64,000 nt of DNA from Deinococcus indicus (GTDB taxonomy: Bacteria > Deinococcota > Deinococci > Deinococcales > Deinococcaceae): assembly GCF_002198095.1 (NCBI RefSeq), contig NZ_NHMK01000009.1, forward strand, positions 124,001-188,000, read 5' to 3'. Of the stretch, positions 43,250 through 55,826 are shown piece by piece. The translations under genes and the position numbers were made by a program. Below the pieces are notes generated by a model, which worked only from the letters and a program-made list of their open reading frames with translations, had not been told where the DNA came from and ran no database searches. The first letter of the stretch is position 1; the number at the start of each line of letters is the position of its first letter.

Positions 43250-43309
43250 CGGGCCCCCGCTCCGCACACCCCACAGAAGCCCCGCCCCGCACGCGCTACG
43301 CTGCGGGGC

Positions 43310-43852
43310 GTGAATGTTGTCGTGTTCGACCTTGAAACCACGGGCCTCTCACCGGAGCGGGACGGCATCGTGGAAATCGGCGCGGTGCGGATCGTGGACG
43401 GTCAGGTGCAGGAACACCTGAAGTACGAGACGCTGGTGCGCCCCACCACCCCGGACGGGCAGACCCTGATGATCCCCTGGCGCGCCGAGCAGGTCCACGG
43501 CATCAGCAACGCCATGGTCCGCGCCGCCCCCACCATCGCGGAAGTCCTGCCGGAATTCATCGAGTACGTGAACGGCTGGCCGGTCGTGGCGCACAACATC
43601 GGCTTCGACGGCGGGTTCATGCGCGCCAACGCCCAGCGGCACGGCCTGACCTGGGCGCCCGCCAGCGAACACTGCACCGTGCAACTCTCCCGCCGCGCCT
43701 TCCCCAAGGAACGCGCGCACAACCTGACCGTCCTGGCCGACCGGCTGGGCCTGAATTTCGCGCCCGGCGGCCGCCACCGCTCGTTCGGTGACGTGCAGGT
43801 GACCGCGCAGGCCTACCTGCGCCTGATGGAACTGATCGGCGTCCGGGCCTAG
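43310..43852 (+). CDS. DnaQ-like (DEDDh) 3'-5' exonuclease
   Basis: A 180-residue exonuclease domain of the DNA polymerase III epsilon type. Exo I is VFDLETTGL, Exo II is [10 protein letters not shown] and Exo III is [13 protein letters not shown], giving the acidic residues and His. It could proofread or act in repair. TACGCT (43297-43302) lies seven bases before the GTG, indicating a leaderless start. Confidence 0.85.
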   Translation: MNVVVFDLETTGLSPERDGIVEIGAVRIVDGQVQEHLKYETLVRPTTPDGQTLMIPWRAEQVHGISNAMVRAAPTIAEVLPEFIEYVNGWPVVAHNIGFDGGFMRANAQRHGLTWAPASEHCTVQLSRRAFPKERAHNLTVLADRLGLNFAPGGRHRSFGDVQVTAQAYLRLMELIGVRA

Positions 43853-43867
43853 ACGCGGCAGGAGAAG

Positions 43868-43898
43868 GCGGGAACGGCCTTCACGGCCCTCTTCCCGC
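43868..43898. terminator. Hairpin between exonuclease and NAGPA genes
   Basis: GCGGGAA (43868-43874) pairs with TTCCCGC (43892-43898) with an inner GGCC pair. Confidence 0.6.
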
Positions 43899-43906
43899 GG
43901 CCAGCC

Positions 43907-45877
43907 TTACCTCCGCGCGGCGGCCGTTCCGGGGCGGGGGACCAGCACCAGGGCGTTGGGGACGCTGCGGCTCCAGACGGTGTTCAGGTAACCGCCCAGG
44001 TCGGCGTACCCGCCCGTGACGTACGCCGTGGCGCTGCTGCCGCTGTCGAGGCGCACGGCGTCCCGCAGGCCCGCGCCGGCCAGCGCCGCCGCGAAGGTCT
44101 CGGGACTGCCGTGTTCCAGGTAGGCGATGGTGGGCTGGCCGCCCAGCGTTCCGAACGCCACCTGCCGGGTGGGCCGCCAGATGCTGGCGCTGGTGTTGAA
44201 GCCCTCGCGGGCCGGGTCCAGCACGACCTTGCCGCCCTGCAGCAGCAGCGGCCCGGCACTCAGGGCGTCCACCGCGCCGTCCCAGGGTGCGTCGGCGCGC
44301 CAGTTCAGGCTGACGGTCAGGGGCGCGCCCGCCGAGCGCGGCAGGTGCGGGTAACGGGCCGGGTCGAACGTGAAACTGAGCGTCCCGGCGGGCGGCGTGA
44401 CCGGGCCGGTCAGGGCGCGCAGGACCGCGCCACTGCCCGGCGCGGCGTACAGGGTGGTCAGGCCGTCCGCGCCGACGCTGCTGCGCCCGTCCCCCACGAA
44501 CGCGGTCAGCAGGTCCGGGGCGGGCCGGGCGCGCACGCTGTTCACGGTGACGCTGAACGGCGCGCCCTGACTGTCCGTGCCGCTCAGAACGTAGCGGGGG
44601 CGGGGATAGCCGAACAGCGTGTCGCCCCGCGCCGTGACGCCCAGCGTGGCGCGTTTCTCCAGGCTGCCGGCCGTCATCAGGCCGCCCACGGCGACCAGAT
44701 CCACCGGGAGGCTGCTGGCCGGGTCGAAGTACCCGCCGTTCACGCCGGCCACGCCGCCCACCGACCGCACGAGGTCCGCCACGCCGCTCGTCCGGCCGGC
44801 CGGGGCGCTCACGACGCGGGTCTGGTACTGCGCCGGGTCGAAGCTCAGCAGGTGCAGTTTGCCCTGCTGCCGGTACGTGACGCCGGGCGCCAGGGCGTCC
44901 GGGTTGATGGGCGGCGGCACGCGCGTGTCGGTGTAGGTGGTCGTGTCGATGACCACGCGGGCCGGGTTGTCCAGCGTGAAGATCTCGCTGCGGCCCCCGC
45001 CGGTGCCGAGCCGGACGGCCGCGCCGGTCGCGGTGGGCTGCACGGACAGCTGATCGCCGGACTCCAGTTTCTGCGTGACGGGCGCGGCACTCACGCCGGG
45101 CAGCGTGACGATCAGCCCGGCCGCCTCGCGTGTCACGGTCAGCGGCACGAGGCGGGCGTCCGGCACGTTCAGTTCCAGCACGACGCGCTGCACCTCGACC
45201 GTGCGGTGCAGCGCGCGGCTCACGCGGACCGTGCCGAGCGACGCGACCGGCGTGAAGGTCGGCGCGGGCGGGACCGGCGCAGGGGGAGTGGGGGCCGGCA
45301 GTGCCGGCGAGGGGGTCACCGGGGTCGGCGTCACGGCCGCCGGGGAAGGGGTGGGCGTGACCGGGCTGGCAGGCGTTGCCGTGGTGGGCGAGGGCGGCAG
45401 CGTCTCTGCGGGCACCTGCGCGGGCGCCGCGAAATCCAGCAGGTCCGGGGCGTCCGCCGTGACGGTCACGCCCAGCAACGTCAAGGCCTGAAGCGGCACG
45501 AACAGGCTGCCGCCCGCCAGTTCCGGCAGCGGCAGTTTCGCGTTCAGCGTGAACCCCACCGCCCGCCAGCCGGTCTGCGGCGAGAAGCGCAGCTCGCGCG
45601 TCACCTGCTGGCGCGTGAACTGCAGGCGCAGGTCCTGCGGGTCGTTCCGGACGGCGACCCCCAGCCTCGGGAGGGTCCACACGGCCAGCGCCTCGCCCCC
45701 CGCGAACTGCCGCGAATCGAGCGCGGCACTCTGCCGCACGCCCCCGATCGCGACCGGCCGCGCCGACGCGGCGCCGCCCAGCAGCGCGCTCAGCAGCAGC
45801 ACCCGCCAACCCGACCCGGCGCGCGGCAGGAATGGCCGTGCAGAACGACGAAAAAGAAGCAAGCGGCGCAGGTTCAC
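43907..45877 (-). CDS. Exported phosphodiester glycosidase (NAGPA) protein with proline/threonine linker
   Basis: A 656-residue protein. A basic start with a hydrophobic segment (about 25-38) is a signal peptide. A beta-rich N-terminal region is followed by a Pro/Thr/Ala linker (about 150-210), an AMIN-like region ([12 protein letters not shown], with [12 protein letters not shown]), and a NAGPA domain ([16 protein letters not shown] ... [19 protein letters not shown]). A minus-strand TACACT box lies seven bases before GTG 45877, fixing the start. It is a paralogue of the domain at 10215-11549 but lacks LysM repeats. Confidence 0.8.
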   Translation of the reverse strand: MNLRRLLLFRRSARPFLPRAGSGWRVLLLSALLGGAASARPVAIGGVRQSAALDSRQFAGGEALAVWTLPRLGVAVRNDPQDLRLQFTRQQVTRELRFSPQTGWRAVGFTLNAKLPLPELAGGSLFVPLQALTLLGVTVTADAPDLLDFAAPAQVPAETLPPSPTTATPASPVTPTPSPAAVTPTPVTPSPALPAPTPPAPVPPAPTFTPVASLGTVRVSRALHRTVEVQRVVLELNVPDARLVPLTVTREAAGLIVTLPGVSAAPVTQKLESGDQLSVQPTATGAAVRLGTGGGRSEIFTLDNPARVVIDTTTYTDTRVPPPINPDALAPGVTYRQQGKLHLLSFDPAQYQTRVVSAPAGRTSGVADLVRSVGGVAGVNGGYFDPASSLPVDLVAVGGLMTAGSLEKRATLGVTARGDTLFGYPRPRYVLSGTDSQGAPFSVTVNSVRARPAPDLLTAFVGDGRSSVGADGLTTLYAAPGSGAVLRALTGPVTPPAGTLSFTFDPARYPHLPRSAGAPLTVSLNWRADAPWDGAVDALSAGPLLLQGGKVVLDPAREGFNTSASIWRPTRQVAFGTLGGQPTIAYLEHGSPETFAAALAGAGLRDAVRLDSGSSATAYVTGGYADLGGYLNTVWSRSVPNALVLVPRPGTAAARR

Positions 45878-46028
45878 GCGGGCGAGTGTAGCGCCCACGG
45901 GCGGGGCGGCGGGTGAGCGGCCCGTCAGCTCCGGGCGGCAGCGGTCCGGGGCGCGCGGCGCGGAGTTTCTCACGCGGCCCGGCAGGTCCGTCAGGCTCTT
46001 GTGTGAAAGGCTTCCTATACTGCGGCGT

Positions 46029-46514
46029 ATGATCGAACCTTCACTGGCGCTGTACGGCGACGCCTTCGAGCGCGTGGATCAGGTGATTCAGGACCTGCTG
46101 GAAACCACGGGCGTCCGCTACGGACTGCTCGTCGACCGCAAGGGTTTCGTGCTGTCACACAAGGAGGCGCTGTGGGCGCCCCGCCCCCCGGCCCTGGACA
46201 GCGTCGCCACGCTGGTCGCCAGTAACGCCGCCGCGACCGCCGCGCTGGCGAACATGCTGGGCGAACGGACCTTCAGCGAACAGATCCACCAGGGTGAGAA
46301 TGGCACCCTGTACGTCGAGTCGGTCGGCACGGACTCGCTGCTGACCCTGATCTTCGACGCCAGCGTCCCGCTCGGCAAGGTCAAGCTGTACGCCAAGAAG
46401 AGCATCACGCAGATCGCCGCGATCCTCGAGGAACTCAAGGACATCCCCCCGGTGCAGCTCGGTGAGGATTTCAGCCAGGGTGCCAACGCCCTGCTCGACG
46501 ACCTGCTCGGCTGA
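46029..46514 (+). CDS. mglB: Roadblock/LC7-domain protein, MglB-like GTPase-activating partner
   Basis: A 161-residue protein with the roadblock fold: [15 protein letters not shown] and [19 protein letters not shown]. In polarity systems MglB activates GTP hydrolysis by MglA. TATACT (46016-46021) lies seven bases before ATG 46029, a leaderless start. mglA follows after 69 bases, so the pair is an operon. Confidence 0.85.
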   Translation: MIEPSLALYGDAFERVDQVIQDLLETTGVRYGLLVDRKGFVLSHKEALWAPRPPALDSVATLVASNAAATAALANMLGERTFSEQIHQGENGTLYVESVGTDSLLTLIFDASVPLGKVKLYAKKSITQIAAILEELKDIPPVQLGEDFSQGANALLDDLLG

Positions 46515-46583
46515 GCCGCACGCGCCCCGGCCTGACCTGCCCGTTTCCCTCACCCTGACCCGGCGTCACAGGAGAATCCGTCC

Positions 46584-47174
<591 letters not shown>

Positions 47175-47196
47175 CCGTCGCACCGGACAGGCAGCA

Positions 47197-47234
47197 ACGT
47201 GGGCAGCGGGGAATTCCCTCCGCTGCCCACGTTC
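47197..47234. terminator. Strong terminator after mglA
   Basis: AACGTGGGCAGCGG (47197-47210) pairs perfectly over 14 bp with 47221-47234; loop of ten; then CTGTCC. Confidence 0.8.
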
Positions 47235-47257
47235 TGTCCTGTTACCTGCTGTCTCCT

Positions 47258-48367
47258 TCAGTCGGCGCTGAGGGGCAGGGCGCCCGGACTCTCTTCCGGC
47301 AGGTGGCGGCGCACCTCGCGCATGGCCGAGTGGATGACCCCCAGGGCGAGGCTCATGGTGAGCATGCTGGAAAAGCCGTAACTGACCAGCGGCAGCGGCA
47401 CGCCGGTCACGGGGAACACCCCGGCCGCGACGCACAGGTTCACGAAGGCCTGCCCGACGACCATGAACATCGCGCCGATGGCGAGGATGCTGGCGCCGTG
47501 AATCTCGGGAGTCATGGGGCGCACGCGGCTGGCGAGATGCGCGACTTCCAGCGCGGTCGCCACGATCAGCCAGTACGCGAACATCAGCATGGCGACGCCC
47601 AGCAGCCCGGACGTGAAGCCGACCGACGCGACGATCATGTCGGTGCGTTCCGCGAAGTACTCGTAGCGGGGGCCGTCCGGGCCCAGGCCCCACAGGCCGC
47701 CGAAGTTCAGGTCGCGGTGCGCCATGCCGATCTGGTCCAGGCCCACGCTGACGTCCTCCTCGCGGGTCTGGTGGCCGTTCCAGCGTTCCAGGATGTACGG
47801 GTGGGTTTGCAGGTACAGGCCGGCGAACGGCAGGGCGATCAGGCCCAGCGCCAGCATGAAGCCGCCGATCTTGGTGATGCGGACCCCGGCGGCGTACATC
47901 AGGATGATCCCCAGCCCGAACATCAGGACGCTGGTGCCCAGGTCCGGCTCGAAGAACACCAGGGCGGTCGTGACGACGATCATGCCGGTCGCGCTGATCA
48001 GTTTGTTCTGCACGCCCCGCCGGGAGAAGAACGACGCGAGCATCAGGACCAGACCCAGTTTCGCCATCTCGGAGGGCTGGAAGCGGAACGGGCCGCCGAA
48101 GTCCAGCCAGCGGCGCGTGCCGCCACTTTCCTGCGTGCCCTCCCCGATGAAGAACACCAGCAGCAGCAGCACCAGCGTCACGCCCCACACGGCCGGCCCG
48201 ATCTTCAGGAAGGTGCGGGGCCGCAGCCGGGCGACCAGCAGGGTGGCCAGCAGCGCCAGCAGCGCCTTGGCGCCGTGATCCACGATGTGTTCCGGTTCGA
48301 CGGCTGCGATGCCCAGCAGGCCCAGGCTGAGCAGCAGCACCTGCGCGATCAGCAGTTGAACGCTCAC
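47258..48367 (-). CDS. ftsW: SEDS-family peptidoglycan glycosyltransferase FtsW
   Basis: A 369-residue, roughly ten-helix SEDS protein. FQPSEMAKLGLVLMLASFF and GVPLPLVSYGFSSML are typical of the family. GLVFFEPDLGTS-like segment (ALVFFEPDLGTSVLMFG) carries the conserved acidic residue. RodA is the alternative, but the location directly behind murD favours ftsW. GTG start overlaps the murD stop as GTGA. Confidence 0.87.
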   Translation of the reverse strand: MSVQLLIAQVLLLSLGLLGIAAVEPEHIVDHGAKALLALLATLLVARLRPRTFLKIGPAVWGVTLVLLLLVFFIGEGTQESGGTRRWLDFGGPFRFQPSEMAKLGLVLMLASFFSRRGVQNKLISATGMIVVTTALVFFEPDLGTSVLMFGLGIILMYAAGVRITKIGGFMLALGLIALPFAGLYLQTHPYILERWNGHQTREEDVSVGLDQIGMAHRDLNFGGLWGLGPDGPRYEYFAERTDMIVASVGFTSGLLGVAMLMFAYWLIVATALEVAHLASRVRPMTPEIHGASILAIGAMFMVVGQAFVNLCVAAGVFPVTGVPLPLVSYGFSSMLTMSLALGVIHSAMREVRRHLPEESPGALPLSAD

Positions 48368-49656
48368 CCGTGACCCCCGGAGCGGGCGGCGAGGGCCTGA
48401 GCGGCGCGGCGGAAGCTGTCGCCCCGCTCGCGGTAATCCCGGAACTGGTCGAAGCTCGTGCCGATCGGGGCCAGCAGGACCGTGCCGGCCCCCTCCAGGG
48501 CGTCCAGGCCGGCCTGCACGGCCCGGTCCATGGACTCGTCGCCGGTCGCGCCCGGCACGGCGCGGTAGGGGAGACCCAGCCCGCGGGCCAGCGCCTCGCC
48601 GTCCTCACCGAACGCGATGACCTGCCTGACCCGCCCGGCCGCCGCCTCCCGCAGCGGGGCGAGGTCCGCGCCCTTGTCCCGCCCGCCCACCAGCCACGCG
48701 ACCGGCGGCGTGGCCCGTTCCAGCGCCGCCTGCACCGCCAGCGTGCGCGTGGCGATGGAATCCTCGATGAAGCGCACGCCGCCCACGCGGGCGACCGTCT
48801 CGAACCGCCCCTTCACGGGCGCGGCCGTGCCCAGCGCGCTGGCCAGCACCGCCGCGTCCACCGGGCGACCAAGGTGGCGCAGCAGGGCCTCGGCCGCCAG
48901 CAGCGCCGCCGCCGCGTTCGCCGGGTGGATTCCCTCGGGCAGCGCGGCGGCGTCCAGCACGGGCGTTCCGTCGGCCAGCGCCAGCCGGGCGGGCGTGAAG
49001 GGCTGAAGGCGGGCCCGCGTGGGCACCGTCAGGTCCGCCGGGACGATCAGCACGTCCCCGGCCTCCTGCGCCGCCGTGATGTTCAACTTGGCCGCGTGGT
49101 ACGCCCCGACCGTGCCGTGCCGGTCGATGTGATCCACGCCCAGGTTCGTGATCACCGCGACCGGCAACCTCACGCCCGGCACCCGCTCCAGCTGGAAGCT
49201 CGACAGTTCCACGACCGCCACCTGCGCCGTGTCCACCACGTCCAGCAGCGGCGGGTCGATGTTCCCCCCCTCACGGGCGTTCAGGCCGCAGGCGCGCAGC
49301 AGGTGCGCGACCAGCACCGTCGTGCTGCCCTTCCCGGCCGTGCCGGTCACGCCCACCATCGGCAGGCCGGGCCGCCGCCGCGCCGCGAGCGCCACCTCCC
49401 CGATCACCTCGGCCCCCGCCGCCCGCAGCGCCGTCAGGTCCGGATGGTCGATGGGCACGCCCGGCGCGGCCACCACTGTCCCGTACGGCCGCGTCACGTC
49501 GCCCTGCGCCCAGCCGAGTTCCTGCATCAGCGCGAGGTCCTCGGGGGTGGGGCGGGCGTCCAGCCACTCGGCCCGCAGGCCCTCCCGCGCGAGGAACCGG
49601 GCGGCGCCGCGCCCACTGCGTCCCAGTCCGTACACCAGCACCCTGTCAAGCTTCAC
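48364..49656 (-). CDS. murD: UDP-N-acetylmuramoylalanine--D-glutamate ligase
   Basis: A 430-residue Mur ligase that adds D-Glu to UDP-MurNAc-L-Ala. ATP loop VTGTAGKGSTT, NLGVDHIDRHG and FIEDSIATRTLAV are visible. The last differs from the common DSKATN form: Lys is Ile and Asn is Arg. A TATGGT box seven bases upstream supports GTG 49656 as a leaderless start; an ATG four codons earlier is possible. The gene overlaps ftsW, giving a cell-wall pair. Confidence 0.9.
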   Translation of the reverse strand: MKLDRVLVYGLGRSGRGAARFLAREGLRAEWLDARPTPEDLALMQELGWAQGDVTRPYGTVVAAPGVPIDHPDLTALRAAGAEVIGEVALAARRRPGLPMVGVTGTAGKGSTTVLVAHLLRACGLNAREGGNIDPPLLDVVDTAQVAVVELSSFQLERVPGVRLPVAVITNLGVDHIDRHGTVGAYHAAKLNITAAQEAGDVLIVPADLTVPTRARLQPFTPARLALADGTPVLDAAALPEGIHPANAAAALLAAEALLRHLGRPVDAAVLASALGTAAPVKGRFETVARVGGVRFIEDSIATRTLAVQAALERATPPVAWLVGGRDKGADLAPLREAAAGRVRQVIAFGEDGEALARGLGLPYRAVPGATGDESMDRAVQAGLDALEGAGTVLLAPIGTSFDQFRDYRERGDSFRRAAQALAARSGGHG

Positions 49657-49750
49657 GCCACCCACCATAGAACAGCGTCCCTCCCCTTGTGTTCTGCGCT
49701 TCCCTCAGACGACAATCGCCGTGACCCGCCCCGCCCGGAGGTGCTCCCCG

Positions 49751-50977
<1,227 letters not shown>

Positions 50978-50986
50978 CAGCAGTTT

Positions 50987-51021
50987 TCAGGGGTGTTGAG
51001 GGGTTCCCTCAGCACCCCTGA
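50987..51021 (+). terminator. Terminator after the propeller-like gene
   Basis: TCAGGGGTGTTGAGGG (50987-51002) pairs with 51006-51021 with one G-T wobble. Confidence 0.75.
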
Positions 51022-51049
51022 ACCGAGCAAAGCGAGAAGCCGTTCACAC

Positions 51050-51112
51050 CAGCGGTTGGAAGTGGAATTGAAGGGCGTGCTGTTGGCCCTTCAATGGAAC
51101 TGGAAACCGCTG
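51050..51112. repeat. 63-bp palindromic repeat, family 2, copy 1
   Basis: Starts CAGCGGTTGGAAGTGGA and ends TGGAACTGGAAACCGCTG, imperfect inverted ends. A second copy of exactly the same length lies at 54450-54512. Confidence 0.7.
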
Positions 51113-51134
51113 TGACCCTGGGGAGCCCGGCGCT

Positions 51135-52544
<1,410 letters not shown>

Positions 52545-52608
52545 CAAGACGGCAGTGTAGGGCAGCTTCGCAGCGGCATTTGTGCCGCGAGGCGAATCCG
52601 CACGCCCC

Positions 52609-53415
52609 TCAGCGTTCCGGCGTGCCGCCCAGCGCGGCCTTCACGCGCGACAGGGCCTCGTACAGCAGGATGCGGGTGGCGATCAGTCGGTCGCTGGGCT
52701 GGCCGAGCGTCTGATCGAATCGCCACTCCTTCGCGGGCACGCTGACCACGTTCACGCCGTACGTGCGGAACAGGGCGGCGGCGCGGCGGCTGTGGCTGGG
52801 GCTGGTCACCAGCAGGACGGTCGTCCAGCCGCGCGTGCGGGCCAGGTCGCGCACGCGGGCGGCCTCGTCGCGGGTGGTGGTGACGTTCCTCAGCGTGACC
52901 AGCGTGGGGCCGCCCGGCCCGTACAGCGCGCGGGTCAGTTCGGTTTCCAGCACGCTCATCTTCGGGCAGTCGCGCGGCCCGATCAGGCCGGACTGCTCGG
53001 AGACGGTCACGACCGGGGCGTACCCGGCCTGCCAGAGGGTCAGGGCGCCGGTCAGGCGGGCGACGGCGCTGGCTTCCAGTTCGCGGCTGCCGCAGTGGAC
53101 GCCCGCGCCGAGCGCCACGATGGCGTCCGCCTTCACGGGCGGCTGTGACAGGGTCAGGGCCGCCAGCGGGCCGCGCAGGACGGGGGTCAGCAGGCACGCG
53201 GCCAGCGTCAGGGCCAGCGCACCCGCCGCCACGTTTAGCGCCCGGCGGGACGCCCGGAAGGCGCCGGCCACCCCGGCGGCCGCGATCAGGGTCAGCAGCA
53301 GGGCGGGCGGGGCGCGCACCTCGCCCAGAAAGGCAGCCAGGACCGCCAGCGCCGCGCCCACGGCCACTCCGCCGAGCACGCCGCCCAGCCGTTCACGCCG
53401 CTCTGCTGCCGTCAT
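52609..53415 (-). CDS. DUF218/YdcF-like membrane protein
   Basis: A 268-residue protein with two to three N-terminal hydrophobic segments and a DUF218 domain: KADAIVALGAGVHCGS, then VTVSEQSGLIGPRDCPKM and VTTTRDEAARVRDLA. The family may handle envelope precursors or act in SAM-linked reactions. A minus-strand TACACT box eight bases upstream supports ATG 53415. Confidence 0.8.
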   Translation of the reverse strand: MTAAERRERLGGVLGGVAVGAALAVLAAFLGEVRAPPALLLTLIAAAGVAGAFRASRRALNVAAGALALTLAACLLTPVLRGPLAALTLSQPPVKADAIVALGAGVHCGSRELEASAVARLTGALTLWQAGYAPVVTVSEQSGLIGPRDCPKMSVLETELTRALYGPGGPTLVTLRNVTTTRDEAARVRDLARTRGWTTVLLVTSPSHSRRAAALFRTYGVNVVSVPAKEWRFDQTLGQPSDRLIATRILLYEALSRVKAALGGTPER

Positions 53416-53488
53416 CGCCCGGCAGTGTAGCGGGCGCAGGACACTTCCCCCTGCCGGTCGCGGGGCGCGGCTGCCTATACTCGCGGGC

Positions 53489-54109
53489 ATGGTCCGCCGA
53501 TTTGCCCTGCCGCTGCTGGTCGTTCTCGCTGCCGTGCTGGGCGGCCTGCTGCTGCTGCCGCGCCTGGGCGGCCCGGCCGAGAGTAGCACCGAGGTCCGGT
53601 TCGTGCGCGAGATGATCCAGCATCACGCGCAGGCGGTGGACATGGCCCTGCGGGTCCGGGAACGCAGCCGCGACGAGCAGCTGCGAACGCTGGCGCTGGA
53701 CATCACGCTGTCGCAGCAGGAGCAGATCGGGCAGATGCGCGGCTGGCTGACCCTGTGGGGCCGCCCCTGGGGAGGGGAAGGCATGAGCGCAGAGCACGCC
53801 CGCATGATGGGCATGGCCACCCAGGCCGAGGTGCAGGCCCTGAGCGACCTGGGAGCCGCGCAGAGCGAGGTGCGGTTCCTGCAACTCATGACCCGTCACC
53901 ACCAGGGGGCACTGGCGATGGTGGCCCCGGCCCTGGCGCCCGGCGTGCGCCCCGAAGTGCAGGCCCTGGCCCGCCAGATCCAGGCGGCCCAGGCGTCCGA
54001 GGTGATGTTCATGACCCGCCTGCTGCGGGAACGGGGCGCGCAATTGTTACCCGCCCCGACCGGCAGTCACAGTGACGCGGGCAGCGATCACAGCGACATG
54101 GGCCACTGA
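53489..54109 (+). CDS. DUF305 (ferritin-like) exported protein
   Basis: A 206-residue protein. One N-terminal membrane or signal segment (about 5-28) precedes two DUF305 helical pairs with FVREMIQHHAQAVDMAL and LMTRHHQGALAM, metal-binding His pairs. A His-rich tail (SHSDAGSDHSDMGH) could bind copper or other metal. TATACT (53476-53481) is seven bases from ATG 53489. The stop codon abuts repeat copy C. Confidence 0.83.
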   Translation: MVRRFALPLLVVLAAVLGGLLLLPRLGGPAESSTEVRFVREMIQHHAQAVDMALRVRERSRDEQLRTLALDITLSQQEQIGQMRGWLTLWGRPWGGEGMSAEHARMMGMATQAEVQALSDLGAAQSEVRFLQLMTRHHQGALAMVAPALAPGVRPEVQALARQIQAAQASEVMFMTRLLRERGAQLLPAPTGSHSDAGSDHSDMGH

Positions 54110-54268
54110 TACGAACTCCGATTGAATGGGCTGCAAAGCCCGCTGGGTCCGAGCGGATGCGACTCGGAGAGCTGCCCCGCAGAGCAGGAGAGAAACGCCC
54201 CTCCGGACGTGGAGCCGGCAGGGGCGGTGAGGTTCCGGATTGTCGGCGAAACAAACGGCAGTCCGTAT
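54109..54268 (+). repeat. Inverted-repeat element, copy C (160 bp)
   Basis: ATACGAACTCCG begins on the last base of the upstream stop; the right end is GCAGTCCGTAT. The core is nearly the same as in copies A and D. Confidence 0.85.
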
Positions 54269-54272
54269 GAGC

Positions 54273-54438
54273 AATGGTGCGGACAGGTTCATCCCTTCCG
54301 GGCAGACCAGCGATGAACACGCCGTGTTTGCCCCTCCCCCTTGAGGGGGGAGGCTGGGAGGGGGTGAGCAGGAATGGCGTCACAGAAGACGTGTTCCATG
54401 CCTGTTCCCTCTGGCGCTTGAACAGTGTCCGCACCATT
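54273..54438. repeat. 166-bp segment bounded by perfect 13-bp inverted repeats
   Basis: AATGGTGCGGACA (54273-54285) is the exact reverse complement of TGTCCGCACCATT (54426-54438). The middle is rich in C and G runs and has no gene. It lies between copy C and the family 2 repeat, so the 420-base gap holds three distinct repeat structures. Possibly another miniature element. Confidence 0.6.
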
Positions 54439-54449
54439 GATGAGCAGGG

Positions 54450-54512
54450 CGGCGGCTGAAAGTGGAGTCCTGCGGAGTGCCCCTGGCTCTGGAGTGGAAC
54501 TGGAAACCGCCG
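54450..54512. repeat. 63-bp palindromic repeat, family 2, copy 2
   Basis: Starts CGGCGGCTGAAAGTGGA and ends TGGAACTGGAAACCGCCG. It has the same length and end pattern as 51050-51112. Confidence 0.7.
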
Positions 54513-54528
54513 TGACGATGCGTCCGTC

Positions 54529-54834
54529 TTACCAGTTGTCCTCGTCCCAGACGTCGGTCTTGGCGTCGCGGCGGGCCTTGCGGCGGGCGTCCTTGCCGCC
54601 CTTGCGTTTGGGCTGGGGCGGCAGGGCCAGTTCGTAGGGACGGTCGGGCTGGCAGGGGGCCGGGTACTCGCCCAGCGACTCGCCGGGGTCGTTGCGGATG
54701 TTCCCGGCGACGTGCAGGTGCCGTTCGCCGCAGTACGGACAGGCGTCCACGACCCAGAACATCACGCGGGTGCCGGGCATGTCGCGCAGGGTCACGAAGG
54801 CCTGCTGGGGGGTGCGTCGGTCCTTCTTCGCCAT
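54529..54834 (-). CDS. Small putative zinc-ribbon protein
   Basis: A 101-residue protein. It contains VDACPYCGERHLHVAGN, a CXXC zinc-knuckle, then a basic lysine-arginine stretch and an acidic end (DVWDEDNW). No family recognised. A minus-strand TACTCT box seven bases before ATG 54834 fixes the start. Confidence 0.65.
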   Translation of the reverse strand: MAKKDRRTPQQAFVTLRDMPGTRVMFWVVDACPYCGERHLHVAGNIRNDPGESLGEYPAPCQPDRPYELALPPQPKRKGGKDARRKARRDAKTDVWDEDNW

Positions 54835-54922
54835 GCCGCGCAGAGTACCGCCCGCCCTGCCCGGAGTCTGTGGCGGGCATGGCGTTCCGGCAGTCCGGCA
54901 ACCCCCCTGTTCCCGCTCGTTT

Positions 54923-54963
54923 CTGCCTGAACGGGCGCCCGACGGCAACGACCGTTCAGGCAG
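54923..54963 (-). terminator. Terminator of the 54966-55826 acetyltransferase gene
   Basis: CTGCCTGAACGG (54923-54934) pairs with 54952-54963, 12 bp; the minus-strand side continues AAACG. Confidence 0.65.
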
Positions 54964-54965
54964 GG

Positions 54966-55826
54966 TTACACGTCCTCGTCGCCTTCTTTCATGTATGTCA
55001 CGACGCTGCGGCAGTGTTTCAGGCCCGCGCGGGTGTACAGGGCGCGGGCGGGTTTCATGTGGTCGTGCGCGCGGACACGCAGAGTGCGGAGTTCCGGGTG
55101 GGTGTCGGCCTCGGCGGCGGCCAGGGCCAGCAGGGTCAGGCCCAGGCCCTGGCCGCGCTCGGCGGGGTGGACGGCCACGTAGGTCACGTCGGCGCGGGCT
55201 TCCTCGGGGCAGAATTCCAGTTCCGCGAAGCCCAGCGGCTGCTCGCCGCGCATCAGGGCGACGAGGCGCACGTCGTCCTGCGCGAAATGGGCGTCGAACT
55301 GTTCGGGTGTCCAGTTCAGGCGTCCGGCCCAGGTGTCCTCGCTGCTCCGGTACAGCGCCCGGTACGTCTCGAACGGCAGGTGGCGCGTGATGCGCGTTCC
55401 GGCTGGCGCGCAGGCGCGCGGGGTCAGCAGCGACAGCGGGCCGCTGTAGAAGTCCGTGGTGTGCATGGGCGCGAATCCCGCCGCTTCGAGCGCGTCGCGC
55501 ACGGGGGCGTTGTCGCGGGCGCTGAAGGCGTACACCGGGAGGCCGTCGGCGTGGTCCAGCGCGCGGCGCAGCAGGGCCGGCAGGTGCCCGCCGTCACTGA
55601 CTGGCCCTTCCAGCACCAGTCCGTCCCGGAAGGGTGACAGGGCGCAGTAGGCGCGCACGCCCTCGTCGTCGGTGTCCACGAGGCAGGTGCTGTCCTCGCA
55701 TTCCAGTTGCAGTTCGCGGGGGTCGCGGGCGTCCGGGGAGAACACCTCGCGTTCCGGGGCGTCGTCCATCCAGTTCAGGAGCGCGAGGACGTCCGGGACG
55801 TCGGTGGGCAGCATGGGTCGGATCAT
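54966..55826 (-). CDS. GNAT-family acetyltransferase with tandem domains
   Basis: A 286-residue protein. The C-terminal GNAT domain is clear: VTYVAVHPAERGQGLGLTLL and ALYTRAGLKHCRSV. The N-terminal half looks like a decayed second GNAT domain (DGLPVYAFSARDNAPVRDAL, then AGFAPMHTTDFY). The ribosome site GGAGG lies eight bases before ATG 55826. Substrate unknown. Confidence 0.82.
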   Translation of the reverse strand: MIRPMLPTDVPDVLALLNWMDDAPEREVFSPDARDPRELQLECEDSTCLVDTDDEGVRAYCALSPFRDGLVLEGPVSDGGHLPALLRRALDHADGLPVYAFSARDNAPVRDALEAAGFAPMHTTDFYSGPLSLLTPRACAPAGTRITRHLPFETYRALYRSSEDTWAGRLNWTPEQFDAHFAQDDVRLVALMRGEQPLGFAELEFCPEEARADVTYVAVHPAERGQGLGLTLLALAAAEADTHPELRTLRVRAHDHMKPARALYTRAGLKHCRSVVTYMKEGDEDV

